Source: UMGS1071 sp045638545
GTDB taxonomy: Bacteria > Bacillota > Clostridia > Oscillospirales > Acutalibacteraceae
Length of the DNA: 13,253 nucleotides
Assembly (NCBI GenBank): GCA_045638545.1
Contig: JAZUBL010000025.1
Span: 1 to 13,253 of the forward strand
Direction of reading: 5' to 3'
Below, piece after piece: positions 1 through 6,248 of this stretch (its first letter is position 1; each line of letters starts with the position of its first letter). Both the position numbers and the translations under genes were made by a program. The notes beneath the pieces are model-generated. The model did not search any database, was not told where the DNA came from, and was given only the letters and a program-made list of their open reading frames with translations.

Positions 1-950
1 GCAATGGAGAGCAGAACTGCGATCTGCGGCTGCATATCAGTTGGGAAACCAGGGTGCGGCATTGTCTTAACATTGCAGCGGTTCAGGTGACCCTCGCACT
101 TTACACGTACAGAATCATCATATTCTTCGATAGTAACACCCATCTCAATCAGCTTTGCAGAGATAGACTCCAGGTGCTTTGGAATAACGTTCTTAATGAG
201 AACGTCACCACGGGTTGCAGCTGCTGCAACCATGTATGTTCCAGCCTCAATCTGGTCAGGGATTACACAGTATTCTGTTGCATGGAGATATGGTACACCA
301 TGAATCTTAATCATGTCTGTGCCAGCACCGCGAACGTCTGCACCCATAGAGTTCAGGAAGTTTGCCAGGTCAACAATATGTGGCTCCTTCGCTGCGTTCT
401 CGATGATTGTAACGCCCTCTGCCTTAACAGCAGCCAGCATAATATTGATTGTTGCGCCAACGGAAACATTGTCCATATAGATGGTTGTGCCCTTCAGCTT
501 ATCAGAATAAACATCAACCATGCCGTTGTCGATACTGTAATCACAGCCAAGCGCAGCAAAGCCCTTCAGATGCTGGTCAATTGGACGTACGCCAAAATCA
601 CAGCCACCAGGCATTGCTACAACTGCATGAGAACAACGACCAAGCAGAGCACCCAGCAGATAGTAGGAACCGCGAATATTTCTCGCCAGTTCTGCAGGTG
701 CAACATGTGTACGGATCGGACGTGGATCAATTTCAATTGTAGTTTTGTTAATGGTACGGATTACCGCACCCATATCCTGAATAATGCGAATTACCGCTCT
801 AATATCGCTGATGTTTGGAACATTCTCGATACGACATACTTCATCGCACAAAACCGCAGCAGGAATGATCGCTACGGCAGCATTTTTAGCACCGCTGATT
901 TCAATTTCGCCAACAAGACGCTTACCACCGGTTATTACAAATTTATCCAA
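1..950 (-). CDS. murA: UDP-N-acetylglucosamine 1-carboxyvinyltransferase, 3' end cut by window edge
   Basis: Cytoplasmic enzyme for the first committed step of peptidoglycan synthesis: it transfers enolpyruvate from PEP to UDP-GlcNAc. I translated the minus strand: 316 residues are visible of the roughly 420 usual for the family, and the C-terminus lies past position 1. The start is TTG at 950. An in-frame TAG sits four codons upstream, no ATG is available, and AGGAG (960-964 on the plus strand as CTCCT) lies 9 nt ahead. Visible family marks are the SGAKNA loop (Lys22-Asn23, PEP/UDP-GlcNAc binding), the RGSYYLLGALLGR stretch near residue 93, and the catalytic loop MPGGCDFGVRPIDQH with Cys117. 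That cysteine is the residue fosfomycin alkylates, so the enzyme is predicted to be drug-sensitive (inference). The CDFG loop replaces the CAIG or CTIG of the classical enzymes. I believe this form is common in clostridial MurA but cannot check it here. It is transcribed away from sigG from its own promoter. Confidence 0.95.
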   Translation of the reverse strand, partial: MDKFVITGGKRLVGEIEISGAKNAAVAIIPAAVLCDEVCRIENVPNISDIRAVIRIIQDMGAVIRTINKTTIEIDPRPIRTHVAPAELARNIRGSYYLLGALLGRCSHAVVAMPGGCDFGVRPIDQHLKGFAALGCDYSIDNGMVDVYSDKLKGTTIYMDNVSVGATINIMLAAVKAEGVTIIENAAKEPHIVDLANFLNSMGADVRGAGTDMIKIHGVPYLHATEYCVIPDQIEAGTYMVAAAATRGDVLIKNVIPKHLESISAKLIEMGVTIEEYDDSVRVKCEGHLNRCNVKTMPHPGFPTDMQPQIAVLLSI

Positions 951-1042
951 AGCTGCACGCTCCTATTTTAATATTCAAAAAATACAAATTTATTATTTAC
1001 AAACAGCTCCAAAATATGAGCCAAAATCTTCATTACAGAAAT

Positions 1043-1058
1043 CCGGGCAATTTCCCGG
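1043..1058 (-). repeat. Short inverted repeat in the murA leader
   Basis: CCGGG (1043-1047) and CCCGG (1054-1058) form a perfect 5-bp stem with a 6-nt loop. If the promoter at 1080-1108 is correct, this hairpin lies about 15-30 nt into the transcript and about 90 nt before the start codon. It is not followed by a T run on either strand, so it does not look like a terminator. Its role is unknown; it may stabilise the 5' end. Confidence 0.35.
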
Positions 1059-1079
1059 CAGAATAGACTATATATGCTA

Positions 1080-1108
1080 ATGATAATATAAAAGCTAGGA
1101 ATTGTCAA
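1080..1108 (-). promoter_or_regulatory. SigA-type promoter for murA
   Basis: On the minus strand a perfect -35 box TTGACA (1103-1108) is followed by a 17-nt spacer and TATCAT (1080-1085, five of six consensus positions). The expected start point near 1073 gives a leader of about 120 nt before the TTG start of murA at 950. The same TTGACA-N17-TATCAT layout occurs ahead of the lipid kinase at 2137-2165, which supports both calls. Confidence 0.6.
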
Positions 1109-1163
1109 GAACAGAAGGGATATTTCTCGGCTTTCTGTAGCTGAACATGAAGAAGATACTACT

Positions 1164-1232
1164 TTAACTTTTTGCACGCGTATTCTTTGGCGCAATCTTT
1201 CCTGCGGTGAATCCCTGTTTGATTTTTTGCAT
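1164..1232 (-). CDS. Candidate small ORF, 22 residues, basic
   Basis: On the minus strand an ATG at 1232 follows the purine-rich run GGAGGAGGGG (1239-1248), with AGGAGG at 1241-1246 placed 8 nt before the ATG, an ideal distance. It encodes 22 residues beginning MQKIKQGFTAGK, rich in Lys/Arg (seven basic residues, no acidic ones), and ends with TAA at 1164. I do not recognise it. It could be a real small protein, a leader peptide lying between an unseen promoter and murA, or a chance ORF created because the spacer of the sigG promoter is pyrimidine-rich on the other strand. No convincing minus-strand promoter was found just upstream. Confidence 0.25.
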   Translation of the reverse strand: MQKIKQGFTAGKIAPKNTRAKS

Positions 1233-1258
1233 GATTCTCCCCTCCTCCGGCAATACTT
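1229..1258 (+). promoter_or_regulatory. SigF-like forespore promoter for sigG
   Basis: GCATG (1229-1233) is followed by exactly 15 nt and then GGCAATACTT (1249-1258). From memory, the SigF consensus of Bacillus subtilis is GYWTA, 15 nt, then GGNNANAHTR. This site matches all but the last base of each box. SigF transcribes sigG in B. subtilis, so the match makes biological sense. The expected start near 1265 would leave about 25 nt of leader containing the AAGGAGG ribosome site. SigG recognises similar sequences, so positive autoregulation is also possible. Confidence 0.5.
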
Positions 1259-1289
1259 CTAGGGCTGAAAGTCGAAGGAGGCATGCTTG

Positions 1290-2060
1290 TTGCAATATAA
1301 TAAAGTGGAAATTTGTGGAGTTAATACCGCAAAGCTGGAAGTATTGTCAGAAGAAGAAAAAAATGAGCTGTTGATCCGTGTTAAAGATGGTGATATGGAG
1401 GCGCGGGAAAAGTTGATAAAAGGTAATCTGCGGCTTGTATTGAGCGTTATTCAACGCTTTACCAACCGTGGAGAAAATATGGATGATCTGTTTCAGATCG
1501 GATGTATCGGTCTGATGAAAGCAATTGACGGCTTTGATGTGACGCTTGGTGTAAAGTTCAGCACTTATGGCGTTCCTATGATTCTTGGAGAGCTGCGCCG
1601 GTATTTGCGGGATAACAATGCAATTCGGGTCAGTCGATCGCTGAAGGATATTGCATACCGCGCAATGCAGGAAAAAGAGCGTCTGACCAATCTTCACGGC
1701 AGAGAGCCGACTATAGATGAAATTGCAAAAAATCTGAATATTAAACGGACAGAAGTTGTTCTGGCACTGGAGTCTATAGTGGAACCCGTTTCGTTGTATG
1801 AGCCTGTTTTTTCTGATGGAGGCGATACCATTTATGTGATGGATCAGTTAGGAGACCATAATGATGATAAAAACTGGCTGGATGAAATCGCTCTTCGCGA
1901 AGCGATTAAAAATTTAAATGAACGGGAAAAACGAATCATGACCATGCGCTTTTTTAATGGAAAGACGCAAATGGAAGTTGCAGCAGAGATCGGAATTTCA
2001 CAGGCACAGGTTTCTCGACTGGAAAAAGGTGCACTGAAAAAAATTAAAAATGAAATCTGA
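1290..2060 (+). CDS. sigG: RNA polymerase sporulation sigma factor SigG (late forespore)
   Basis: Sigma-70 family factor that directs late gene expression in the forespore after engulfment. It has 256 residues, against about 260 in B. subtilis. The N-terminal NKVEICGVNTAKL is the SigG hallmark and separates it from SigF. Region 2 spans about residues 42-112 (NLRLVLSVIQRF, DDLFQIGCIGLMKAID, YLRDNNAIRVSRSL). Region 3 holds the SLYEPVFSDGGD stretch typical of SigG, and region 4 (205-255) carries the helix-turn-helix GISQAQVSRLEK. Two TTG codons are adjacent at 1287 and 1290. I prefer 1290: AAGGAGG (1275-1281) is then 8 nt away rather than 5, and the N-terminus matches the B. subtilis protein in length. 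Unlike in B. subtilis it is not preceded by the spoIIGA-sigE genes; a divergent murA lies there instead. It probably forms a single-gene unit under SigF control. Confidence 0.95.
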   Translation: MQYNKVEICGVNTAKLEVLSEEEKNELLIRVKDGDMEAREKLIKGNLRLVLSVIQRFTNRGENMDDLFQIGCIGLMKAIDGFDVTLGVKFSTYGVPMILGELRRYLRDNNAIRVSRSLKDIAYRAMQEKERLTNLHGREPTIDEIAKNLNIKRTEVVLALESIVEPVSLYEPVFSDGGDTIYVMDQLGDHNDDKNWLDEIALREAIKNLNEREKRIMTMRFFNGKTQMEVAAEIGISQAQVSRLEKGALKKIKNEI

Positions 2061-2077
2061 TTCCATGCGAAATCAGA
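2056..2077 (+). terminator. Hairpin at the sigG stop codon, possible weak terminator
   Basis: TCTGATT (2056-2062) and AATCAGA (2071-2077) form a perfect 7-bp stem with an 8-nt loop, overlapping the TGA stop. It is A+T-rich, and the downstream GAAAATCGTTT has only a short T run, so it is a poor intrinsic terminator. Some read-through into the lipid kinase gene is possible. Confidence 0.25.
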
Positions 2078-2136
2078 GAAAATCGTTTAAAAAGTTTTAT
2101 TTTCGGTAGAAATTCGGAAGTTTCACCCCACAATGA

Positions 2137-2165
2137 TTGACATTTTATTTTATTTCTCTTATCAT
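2137..2165 (+). promoter_or_regulatory. SigA-type promoter for the lipid kinase gene
   Basis: A perfect TTGACA (2137-2142), a 17-nt T-rich spacer and TATCAT (2160-2165) lie ahead of the kinase gene. The expected start near 2172 leaves about 30 nt of leader, containing the ribosome site GAAAGGG (2187-2193). This makes the kinase gene vegetative and independent of the sporulation gene sigG. Confidence 0.6.
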
Positions 2166-2202
2166 GGAGTAGAATAATATGTTTTAGAAAGGGTGTGAGA
2201 CA

Positions 2203-3096
2203 ATGGCGAAAAAGATGATGATGATTCTGAATCCGACATCCGGTAAAGGTGGTTTGCGTAATCATCTGCAGGATATCCTTCAATTGTTTCACCGTTGTGG
2301 TTGGGAGGTAACAGTCTTCCCTACCCACAAAGCAGGCGATGCGACAGAATATGCAAAAAATCGATATAAAGATTTTGACCTGGTTGTTTGCTGCGGCGGC
2401 GATGGCACACTGAACGAAACAATTACTGGTTTAATGCAGCAGCCGATTCAGCCGAAACTTGGCTACATTCCTGTTGGAACAGCCAATGATCTGGCAGCTA
2501 CACTGAAATTGAAGAAGAACCCTGTTGCAGCGGCGGCAGATATTATGAAAGGCCGGGAATTTTTCCACGATATCGGTCACTTTAACGATCGGTATTTCTC
2601 CTATATCTGCGCAATGGGTACATTTTCCAATATTTCTTACTCTACCCCACAGTCCATGAAGAAAAATCTTGGCAAGGTGGCATATGTTTTAGAGGCAATC
2701 AAGAACATCAGTGATATTAAGCCGCGCCATGTGAAAATTACTATTGATGGACAAACCATTGAAGATGATTTTGCAGTGTGCAGTATTATCAACTCCCACG
2801 CTTATGCAGGTCTGTTCAAATTAAAAAAAGACGGCCTTGCGTTTGATGACGGTATTTTTGAGGTTCTGCTGATTAAGCATCCAAAGAATCCAATTGAGGT
2901 TTCTATTATTATGGAGCAGCTGATTCATCAGAATTACGACAATAAAAAATATGTTTACCTTCACCACGGAAAAGACATTCAGGTGCATCTTGAAAAAGAT
3001 ACACCGTGGTGTCTTGATGGTGAATTTGGCGGCAATTATCGAGACATTTCCATTAGGGCCTGTGATCGGAAAATGATTTTCCGTGCAGGAAAGTAA
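2203..3096 (+). CDS. Diacylglycerol kinase family lipid kinase (YegS/BmrU/DgkB type)
   Basis: Soluble, membrane-associating lipid kinase of the DAGK catalytic-domain family, 297 residues, the usual length. These enzymes use ATP to phosphorylate diacylglycerol or a related lipid. In Gram-positives, DgkB recycles the diacylglycerol released during lipoteichoic-acid synthesis. Visible marks are NPTSGKG at 10-16 (nucleotide loop), GGDGTLNE at 65-72 (the family signature), PVGTANDLA at 90-98 (the family's P-GT-ND-A motif) and DGE at 272-274, which holds the likely catalytic aspartate. DDGIFEV at 215-221 is also conserved. There is no signal peptide or membrane segment. The ATG start follows GAAAGGGTG. 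The family is broad and paralogues act on different lipids, so the substrate (and a dgkB label) is inference. It is transcribed towards the his operon and ends in the shared terminator. Confidence 0.88.
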   Translation: MAKKMMMILNPTSGKGGLRNHLQDILQLFHRCGWEVTVFPTHKAGDATEYAKNRYKDFDLVVCCGGDGTLNETITGLMQQPIQPKLGYIPVGTANDLAATLKLKKNPVAAAADIMKGREFFHDIGHFNDRYFSYICAMGTFSNISYSTPQSMKKNLGKVAYVLEAIKNISDIKPRHVKITIDGQTIEDDFAVCSIINSHAYAGLFKLKKDGLAFDDGIFEVLLIKHPKNPIEVSIIMEQLIHQNYDNKKYVYLHHGKDIQVHLEKDTPWCLDGEFGGNYRDISIRACDRKMIFRAGK

Positions 3097-3128
3097 AAAA
3101 GCAAGCAGAAATTTTCTGCTTGCTTTTT
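3096..3128. terminator. Bidirectional intrinsic terminator between the lipid kinase gene and hisE
   Basis: A long, nearly uninterrupted hairpin: 3096-3110 pairs with 3114-3128 around a 3-nt loop, with a G+C-containing core (AGCAAGCAGAA with its complement) flanked by A runs on the left and T runs on the right. It begins at the last base of the kinase stop codon and lies 16 bp beyond the hisE stop. Read from either strand it ends in a T run, so it should stop both convergent transcripts. Confidence 0.88.
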
Positions 3129-3144
3129 CTTTTACTGAAACGAA

Positions 3145-3474
3145 TCAGCTGTTTTTGTCAACAACGTGGAATGTCTTCAGGTTGCCGGCTTTTTCACTTC
3201 TCTTGTCCAGTTCCGCCATAACGTCTTCCAGCGGAATACCCTGGTTAACCATGAGAACCATCAGGTGATAAAGAAGGTCAGAAATTTCAAGAACAGTTTC
3301 CTTGTTATCGTTGTTCTTTGCGGCAATGATTACTTCACTGCATTCTTCACCGCACTTTTTCAGAATCTTATCAACGCCCTTATCAAACAGATAGGAAGTG
3401 TAAGAACCTTCCGGTTTTGTTTCTTTTCTGCTTACAATTGTATCGTATAAATTCTGCAGTACTTCATTCTGCAT
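3145..3474 (-). CDS. hisE: Phosphoribosyl-ATP pyrophosphohydrolase
   Basis: Second step of histidine synthesis: hydrolyses phosphoribosyl-ATP to phosphoribosyl-AMP and pyrophosphate. It has 109 residues with the all-alpha MazG-like fold. The metal-binding pattern is seen in KKCGEECSEVIIAAKN (residues 39-54) and EISDLLYHLMVLM (63-75). I chose ATG at 3474. GGAGG (3483-3487) is 8 nt upstream, whereas the in-frame TTG at 3489 overlaps that ribosome site. With this start hisE begins 2 nt after the hisI stop, with no overlap. It is the last gene of the operon. In many bacteria, including B. subtilis, this domain is fused to HisI; here the two are separate. Confidence 0.95.
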   Translation of the reverse strand: MQNEVLQNLYDTIVSRKETKPEGSYTSYLFDKGVDKILKKCGEECSEVIIAAKNNDNKETVLEISDLLYHLMVLMVNQGIPLEDVMAELDKRSEKAGNLKTFHVVDKNS

Positions 3475-3476
3475 AC

Positions 3477-3836
3477 TTAATCCCTCCAAACTTCATTGAA
3501 AAAACAGGTGTGAGAACCTGTATGGCAAGCTGCGCCGGTCTGCTCGACTACAACGAGCAGTGTGTCGTCGTCGCAATCACCGTGAATCGAAATCACTTTC
3601 TGCAGATGGCCGGAAGTGGCACCTTTGTTCCACAGTTCCTGTCTGGAACGGCTGTAGAACCAGGTATAGCCTGTTTCCAGTGTTTTCTGCATGGATTCCC
3701 GATTCATGTAAGCAAGCATCAGCACATCTTTTGTGCCAGCTTCCTGAACGACTGCTGGAAGCAGTTCAGCCTTTACAAAAAAGCTGTCTACCAGTTCCGG
3801 TGCGATTTTAGCACCATTTGCTGCGATAATATCCAT
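3477..3836 (-). CDS. hisI: Phosphoribosyl-AMP cyclohydrolase
   Basis: Third step of histidine synthesis: opens the purine ring of phosphoribosyl-AMP. It has 119 residues, a single-domain enzyme. Family marks are VLMLAYMNRESM (38-49), WFYSRSRQELWNKGATSGH (59-77), the metal-site cluster GDCDDD (86-91) and CHTGSHTC (104-111). Cys88, Cys104 and Cys111 are the expected zinc ligands. The ATG start has AGGAGG (3842-3847) 5 nt ahead, overlapping the hisA stop codon, which suggests translational coupling. The gene normally found between hisA and hisI, hisF, is absent; only 9 nt separate the two. Confidence 0.96.
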   Translation of the reverse strand: MDIIAANGAKIAPELVDSFFVKAELLPAVVQEAGTKDVLMLAYMNRESMQKTLETGYTWFYSRSRQELWNKGATSGHLQKVISIHGDCDDDTLLVVVEQTGAACHTGSHTCFFNEVWRD

Positions 3837-3845
3837 GTCTGCCTC

Positions 3846-4562
3846 CTATGCTTTTGCTGTGGTGATTGCTTCGCTGAGATTTAATGCGCCGGTATAGATT
3901 GCCTTGCCGGTGATCATACCGTACAGGTTCAGATTTTTGCAGTCTGCAACATCATCCAGTTTACTGATACCGCCGCTTGCTACGATATCGCAGGAAACAG
4001 CTTTGTTCAGTGCGTCAAGCTGCTCCAGATTTGGGCCGGACATCATACCGTCACGGGAAATATCTGTAAAGATAATAACCTTAACGCCAACCTTTTCCAT
4101 CTCTTTTGCAAGATCGATATAATCGATCTCAGACTGATCAGTCCAGCCCTCTGCAGCAACTTTGCCGTTCATGGCATCAATGCCGACAACGATGCGTTCG
4201 CCATATTTTTCCACAGCTTCTTTTACCAGTGCTGGATTTTTAATGGCAACAGAACCAAGAATAACTCTTGCAACACCATTCTGAAGATAGAAATCGATGG
4301 TCTCCATGTCGCGGATACCGCCGCCGATTTCCACTTTCAGGCCGGTATTTTTTGCAACATCAAAGATGATGTCAGCATTCACCGGCTTTTTGGCTTTTGC
4401 GCCGTCCAGATCTACCATGTGGATCCATTCTGCGCCGGCTGCCTCGAAAGATTTTGCTGTTTCCAGTGGATTTTCTGCTACTTTATGGGCAGTAGCATAA
4501 TCGCCCTTAAACAGACGGACACAGGTACCGTCCTTTAAATCAATTGCAGGAAAAATTAACAT
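3846..4562 (-). CDS. hisA: ProFAR isomerase (1-(5-phosphoribosyl)-5-[(5-phosphoribosylamino)methylideneamino]imidazole-4-carboxamide isomerase)
   Basis: Fourth step of histidine synthesis, an Amadori rearrangement in a TIM barrel. It has 238 residues, the normal length. The two catalytic aspartates are in place, Asp8 (PAIDLKDG) and Asp129 (VVGIDAMNGKVAAEGW). Phosphate-binding loops are seen at EIGGGIR (78-84) and VASGGIS. The tryptophan that would mark a bifunctional PriA cannot be judged by eye. No trp genes are near, so plain HisA is likeliest. ATG at 4562 is preceded by GGAGG at 8 nt; the hisB stop lies 14 nt upstream. Its product is the substrate of HisHF, which is not encoded in the window. 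Confidence 0.96.
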   Translation of the reverse strand: MLIFPAIDLKDGTCVRLFKGDYATAHKVAENPLETAKSFEAAGAEWIHMVDLDGAKAKKPVNADIIFDVAKNTGLKVEIGGGIRDMETIDFYLQNGVARVILGSVAIKNPALVKEAVEKYGERIVVGIDAMNGKVAAEGWTDQSEIDYIDLAKEMEKVGVKVIIFTDISRDGMMSGPNLEQLDALNKAVSCDIVASGGISKLDDVADCKNLNLYGMITGKAIYTGALNLSEAITTAKA

Positions 4563-4576
4563 TCCATGTCCCTCCG

Positions 4577-5155
4577 TTACAATACACCTTTTGTAGACAG
4601 CACTGCGTTGCTGTCATTCTGCTTCACTGCCAGACGCATAGCGTGCGCAATGGATTTGAAGATCGCCTCGATGCAGTGGTGTGCATTGGTGCCGTATTCC
4701 AGTTTTGTATGCAGTGTCAGCCCTGCATTTACGGCAAAGGCACGAACAAATTCTTCGGTCATGCAGCTGTCATAGTCGCCAACTTTTTCCTGCAGAAACT
4801 GTGCGTTAAATACAACGAACGGTCTGCCGCTGATGTCGAGAGACGTAAATGCCAGTGCCTCGTCCATCGGTACATAGAAGCTGCCAAAGCGTGCAATGCC
4901 TGCCTTGTCACCTAATGCCTTGGCAAATGTCTGACCAAGCACAATACCTGTATCTTCAATAGTGTGGTGGCAGTCTACGTGAAGATCTCCCTTCACTGTC
5001 AGCTCCAGGCCAAAGCCGCCGTGTGTTGCAAAAGCGTTCAGCATATGGTCAAAGAAACCAATGCCGGTTTCAATTTTTACAGGGCCGCCATCCAGATTCA
5101 GGGACAGGGTAATATCAGTTTCTCTTGTGGTACGGGTAATGGTTGCCGTTCTCAT
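4577..5155 (-). CDS. hisB: Imidazoleglycerol-phosphate dehydratase
   Basis: Sixth step of histidine synthesis: manganese-dependent dehydration of imidazole-glycerol phosphate to imidazole-acetol phosphate. It has 192 residues, the monofunctional form without the N-terminal phosphatase domain of the enterobacterial fusion. Metal-binding motifs are FFDHML (34-39), HHTIEDTG (63-70) and NAHHCIEAIFK (157-167), plus DEALA (98-102). The ATG lies one nucleotide after the hisC stop, so coupling is likely. The usual downstream neighbour hisH is missing; the hisA start follows after 14 nt. Confidence 0.96.
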   Translation of the reverse strand: MRTATITRTTRETDITLSLNLDGGPVKIETGIGFFDHMLNAFATHGGFGLELTVKGDLHVDCHHTIEDTGIVLGQTFAKALGDKAGIARFGSFYVPMDEALAFTSLDISGRPFVVFNAQFLQEKVGDYDSCMTEEFVRAFAVNAGLTLHTKLEYGTNAHHCIEAIFKSIAHAMRLAVKQNDSNAVLSTKGVL

Positions 5156-5156
5156 A

Positions 5157-6224
5157 TTACGCTTCCCCTTTCTCCAGATAGTTTTTCAACGCAGCAATCA
5201 GCGCGGCATTTTCTTCTTCGGTGCCAGCTGTGATGCGCAGATAACCAGTTGTAAAGTAACGAATTGCAATGCTGTTTTCCAGCAGATATTCGTAAATTTC
5301 TTTTGCTTTTTCTGTCTTCAGGTACACAAAGTTTGTGCAGCTGTCATACATTGTAAAAGCATTTGGATATGTTTCCATCAGTGCTGCAATTTCCTCAGAC
5401 AGCTCTTTGCGGGATTCAATAATATCTTCTGTGCAAAGGCGCATAATGTCCGGATTGCCGTAAATCACAGAACCGATCTCCTGTGTCAGTACATTGGAGT
5501 TGTATGGAGATTTTACCGCTCTCAGCGCGTTGGTCAGTGTTTCATTTGCAACGGAGAAACCAAGGCGCACGCTCGCCATACCAAACGCTTTGGAGCAGGT
5601 GCGCAGGATAATCAGGTTGTCAAAATCATTAACGCGATCCAGCAGGGACTGATCCCAGAAATCCATGTAGGCTTCATCAAGCACAACCAGCGCTTCTACA
5701 GATTCAATCAAACGAAGCACATCTTCCCTCTTTAATCCAAGAGAAGTTGGATTGCATGGATTGGAGAAGATGATCATGTTGGCACCAACTTCATTAGAAG
5801 TTGCAATCAGCTTGTCCACGTCAATGGTCAGATCTTCTCTTTTCTGAACAGTTACCAGTTCTGCCTCTGCGATAGAAGCGTAGAAGCGGTACATGGAGAA
5901 GTCTTCAGAGAGTGTGATCACTTTATCACCGCTCATCAGGAATGCAGTCATAATAATAGAGATACTCTCATCAGAACCGTTCCAGGCAGTAACCAGTCGA
6001 GGGTCTACTCCATAATATGCTGCAAATTTTGCACAGACTTCCTTTGCCAGCGGATCCGGATAACGGTTAAAGTTTACTGCTGCAATGCGTTCGTCAATAT
6101 CCAATCGAAGCGCATCCGGCATATTATAAAAGGATTCATTGGCGTCCAGACGAATCTTATAGTTGCCCTGGATCGGATCATATGGTTTCAGATCCCGGAT
6201 TTTTTTATTTAATACATAAGCCAT
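5157..6224 (-). CDS. hisC: Histidinol-phosphate aminotransferase
   Basis: Seventh step of histidine synthesis: PLP-dependent transfer of an amino group from glutamate to imidazole-acetol phosphate. It has 355 residues, fold-type I. Marks are LDANES (26-31), the substrate loop SNPCNPTSLG (154-163), VVLDEAY (180-186, Asp183 contacting the PLP pyridine nitrogen), the Schiff-base lysine Lys212 in TCSKAFGMASVRLGF, and the C-terminal arginine in GYLRITAG. The SLG after NPT replaces the more common NPTG. The ATG at 6224 lacks a clear ribosome site: the nearest candidate, AGAAAG, is more than 10 nt away, the weakest start in the operon. Its 24-nt gap to hisD is also the longest in the operon. Confidence 0.95.
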   Translation of the reverse strand: MAYVLNKKIRDLKPYDPIQGNYKIRLDANESFYNMPDALRLDIDERIAAVNFNRYPDPLAKEVCAKFAAYYGVDPRLVTAWNGSDESISIIMTAFLMSGDKVITLSEDFSMYRFYASIAEAELVTVQKREDLTIDVDKLIATSNEVGANMIIFSNPCNPTSLGLKREDVLRLIESVEALVVLDEAYMDFWDQSLLDRVNDFDNLIILRTCSKAFGMASVRLGFSVANETLTNALRAVKSPYNSNVLTQEIGSVIYGNPDIMRLCTEDIIESRKELSEEIAALMETYPNAFTMYDSCTNFVYLKTEKAKEIYEYLLENSIAIRYFTTGYLRITAGTEEENAALIAALKNYLEKGEA

Positions 6225-6248
6225 AATAACACTGCTTTCTAAGTTAGA

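Larger units (their letters stand above)
951..1289. other. Divergent intergenic region between murA and sigG
   Basis: This is 339 bp without a long gene. From left to right it holds the murA ribosome site (960-964), a leader hairpin (1043-1058), the murA promoter (1080-1108), an imperfectly placed ACAGAA/TTCTGT inverted repeat (1111-1116 and 1133-1138, unassigned), a candidate 22-residue minus-strand ORF (1164-1232), a SigF-like promoter for sigG (1229-1258) and the sigG ribosome site AAGGAGG (1275-1281). I see no tRNA, riboswitch or insertion-sequence remnant in it. Confidence 0.7.

Noticed and set aside
54..971. 305-residue plus-strand ORF
   Set aside because: It lies antisense to murA, whose frame gives a clear MurA sequence with catalytic motifs. 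The plus-strand product is Cys/Asn/His-rich and resembles nothing.
968..1195. 75-residue minus-strand ORF upstream of murA
   Set aside because: It runs through the murA promoter and leader, starts with TTG without a good ribosome site, and has no recognisable composition or family.
1164..1232. Similarity of the small ORF's KIKQGFT to the start of type IV pilins
   Set aside because: The prepilin motif continues as a GFTLIE-type sequence into a long hydrophobic helix. Here it is followed by AGK and basic residues, so the likeness stops after a few residues.
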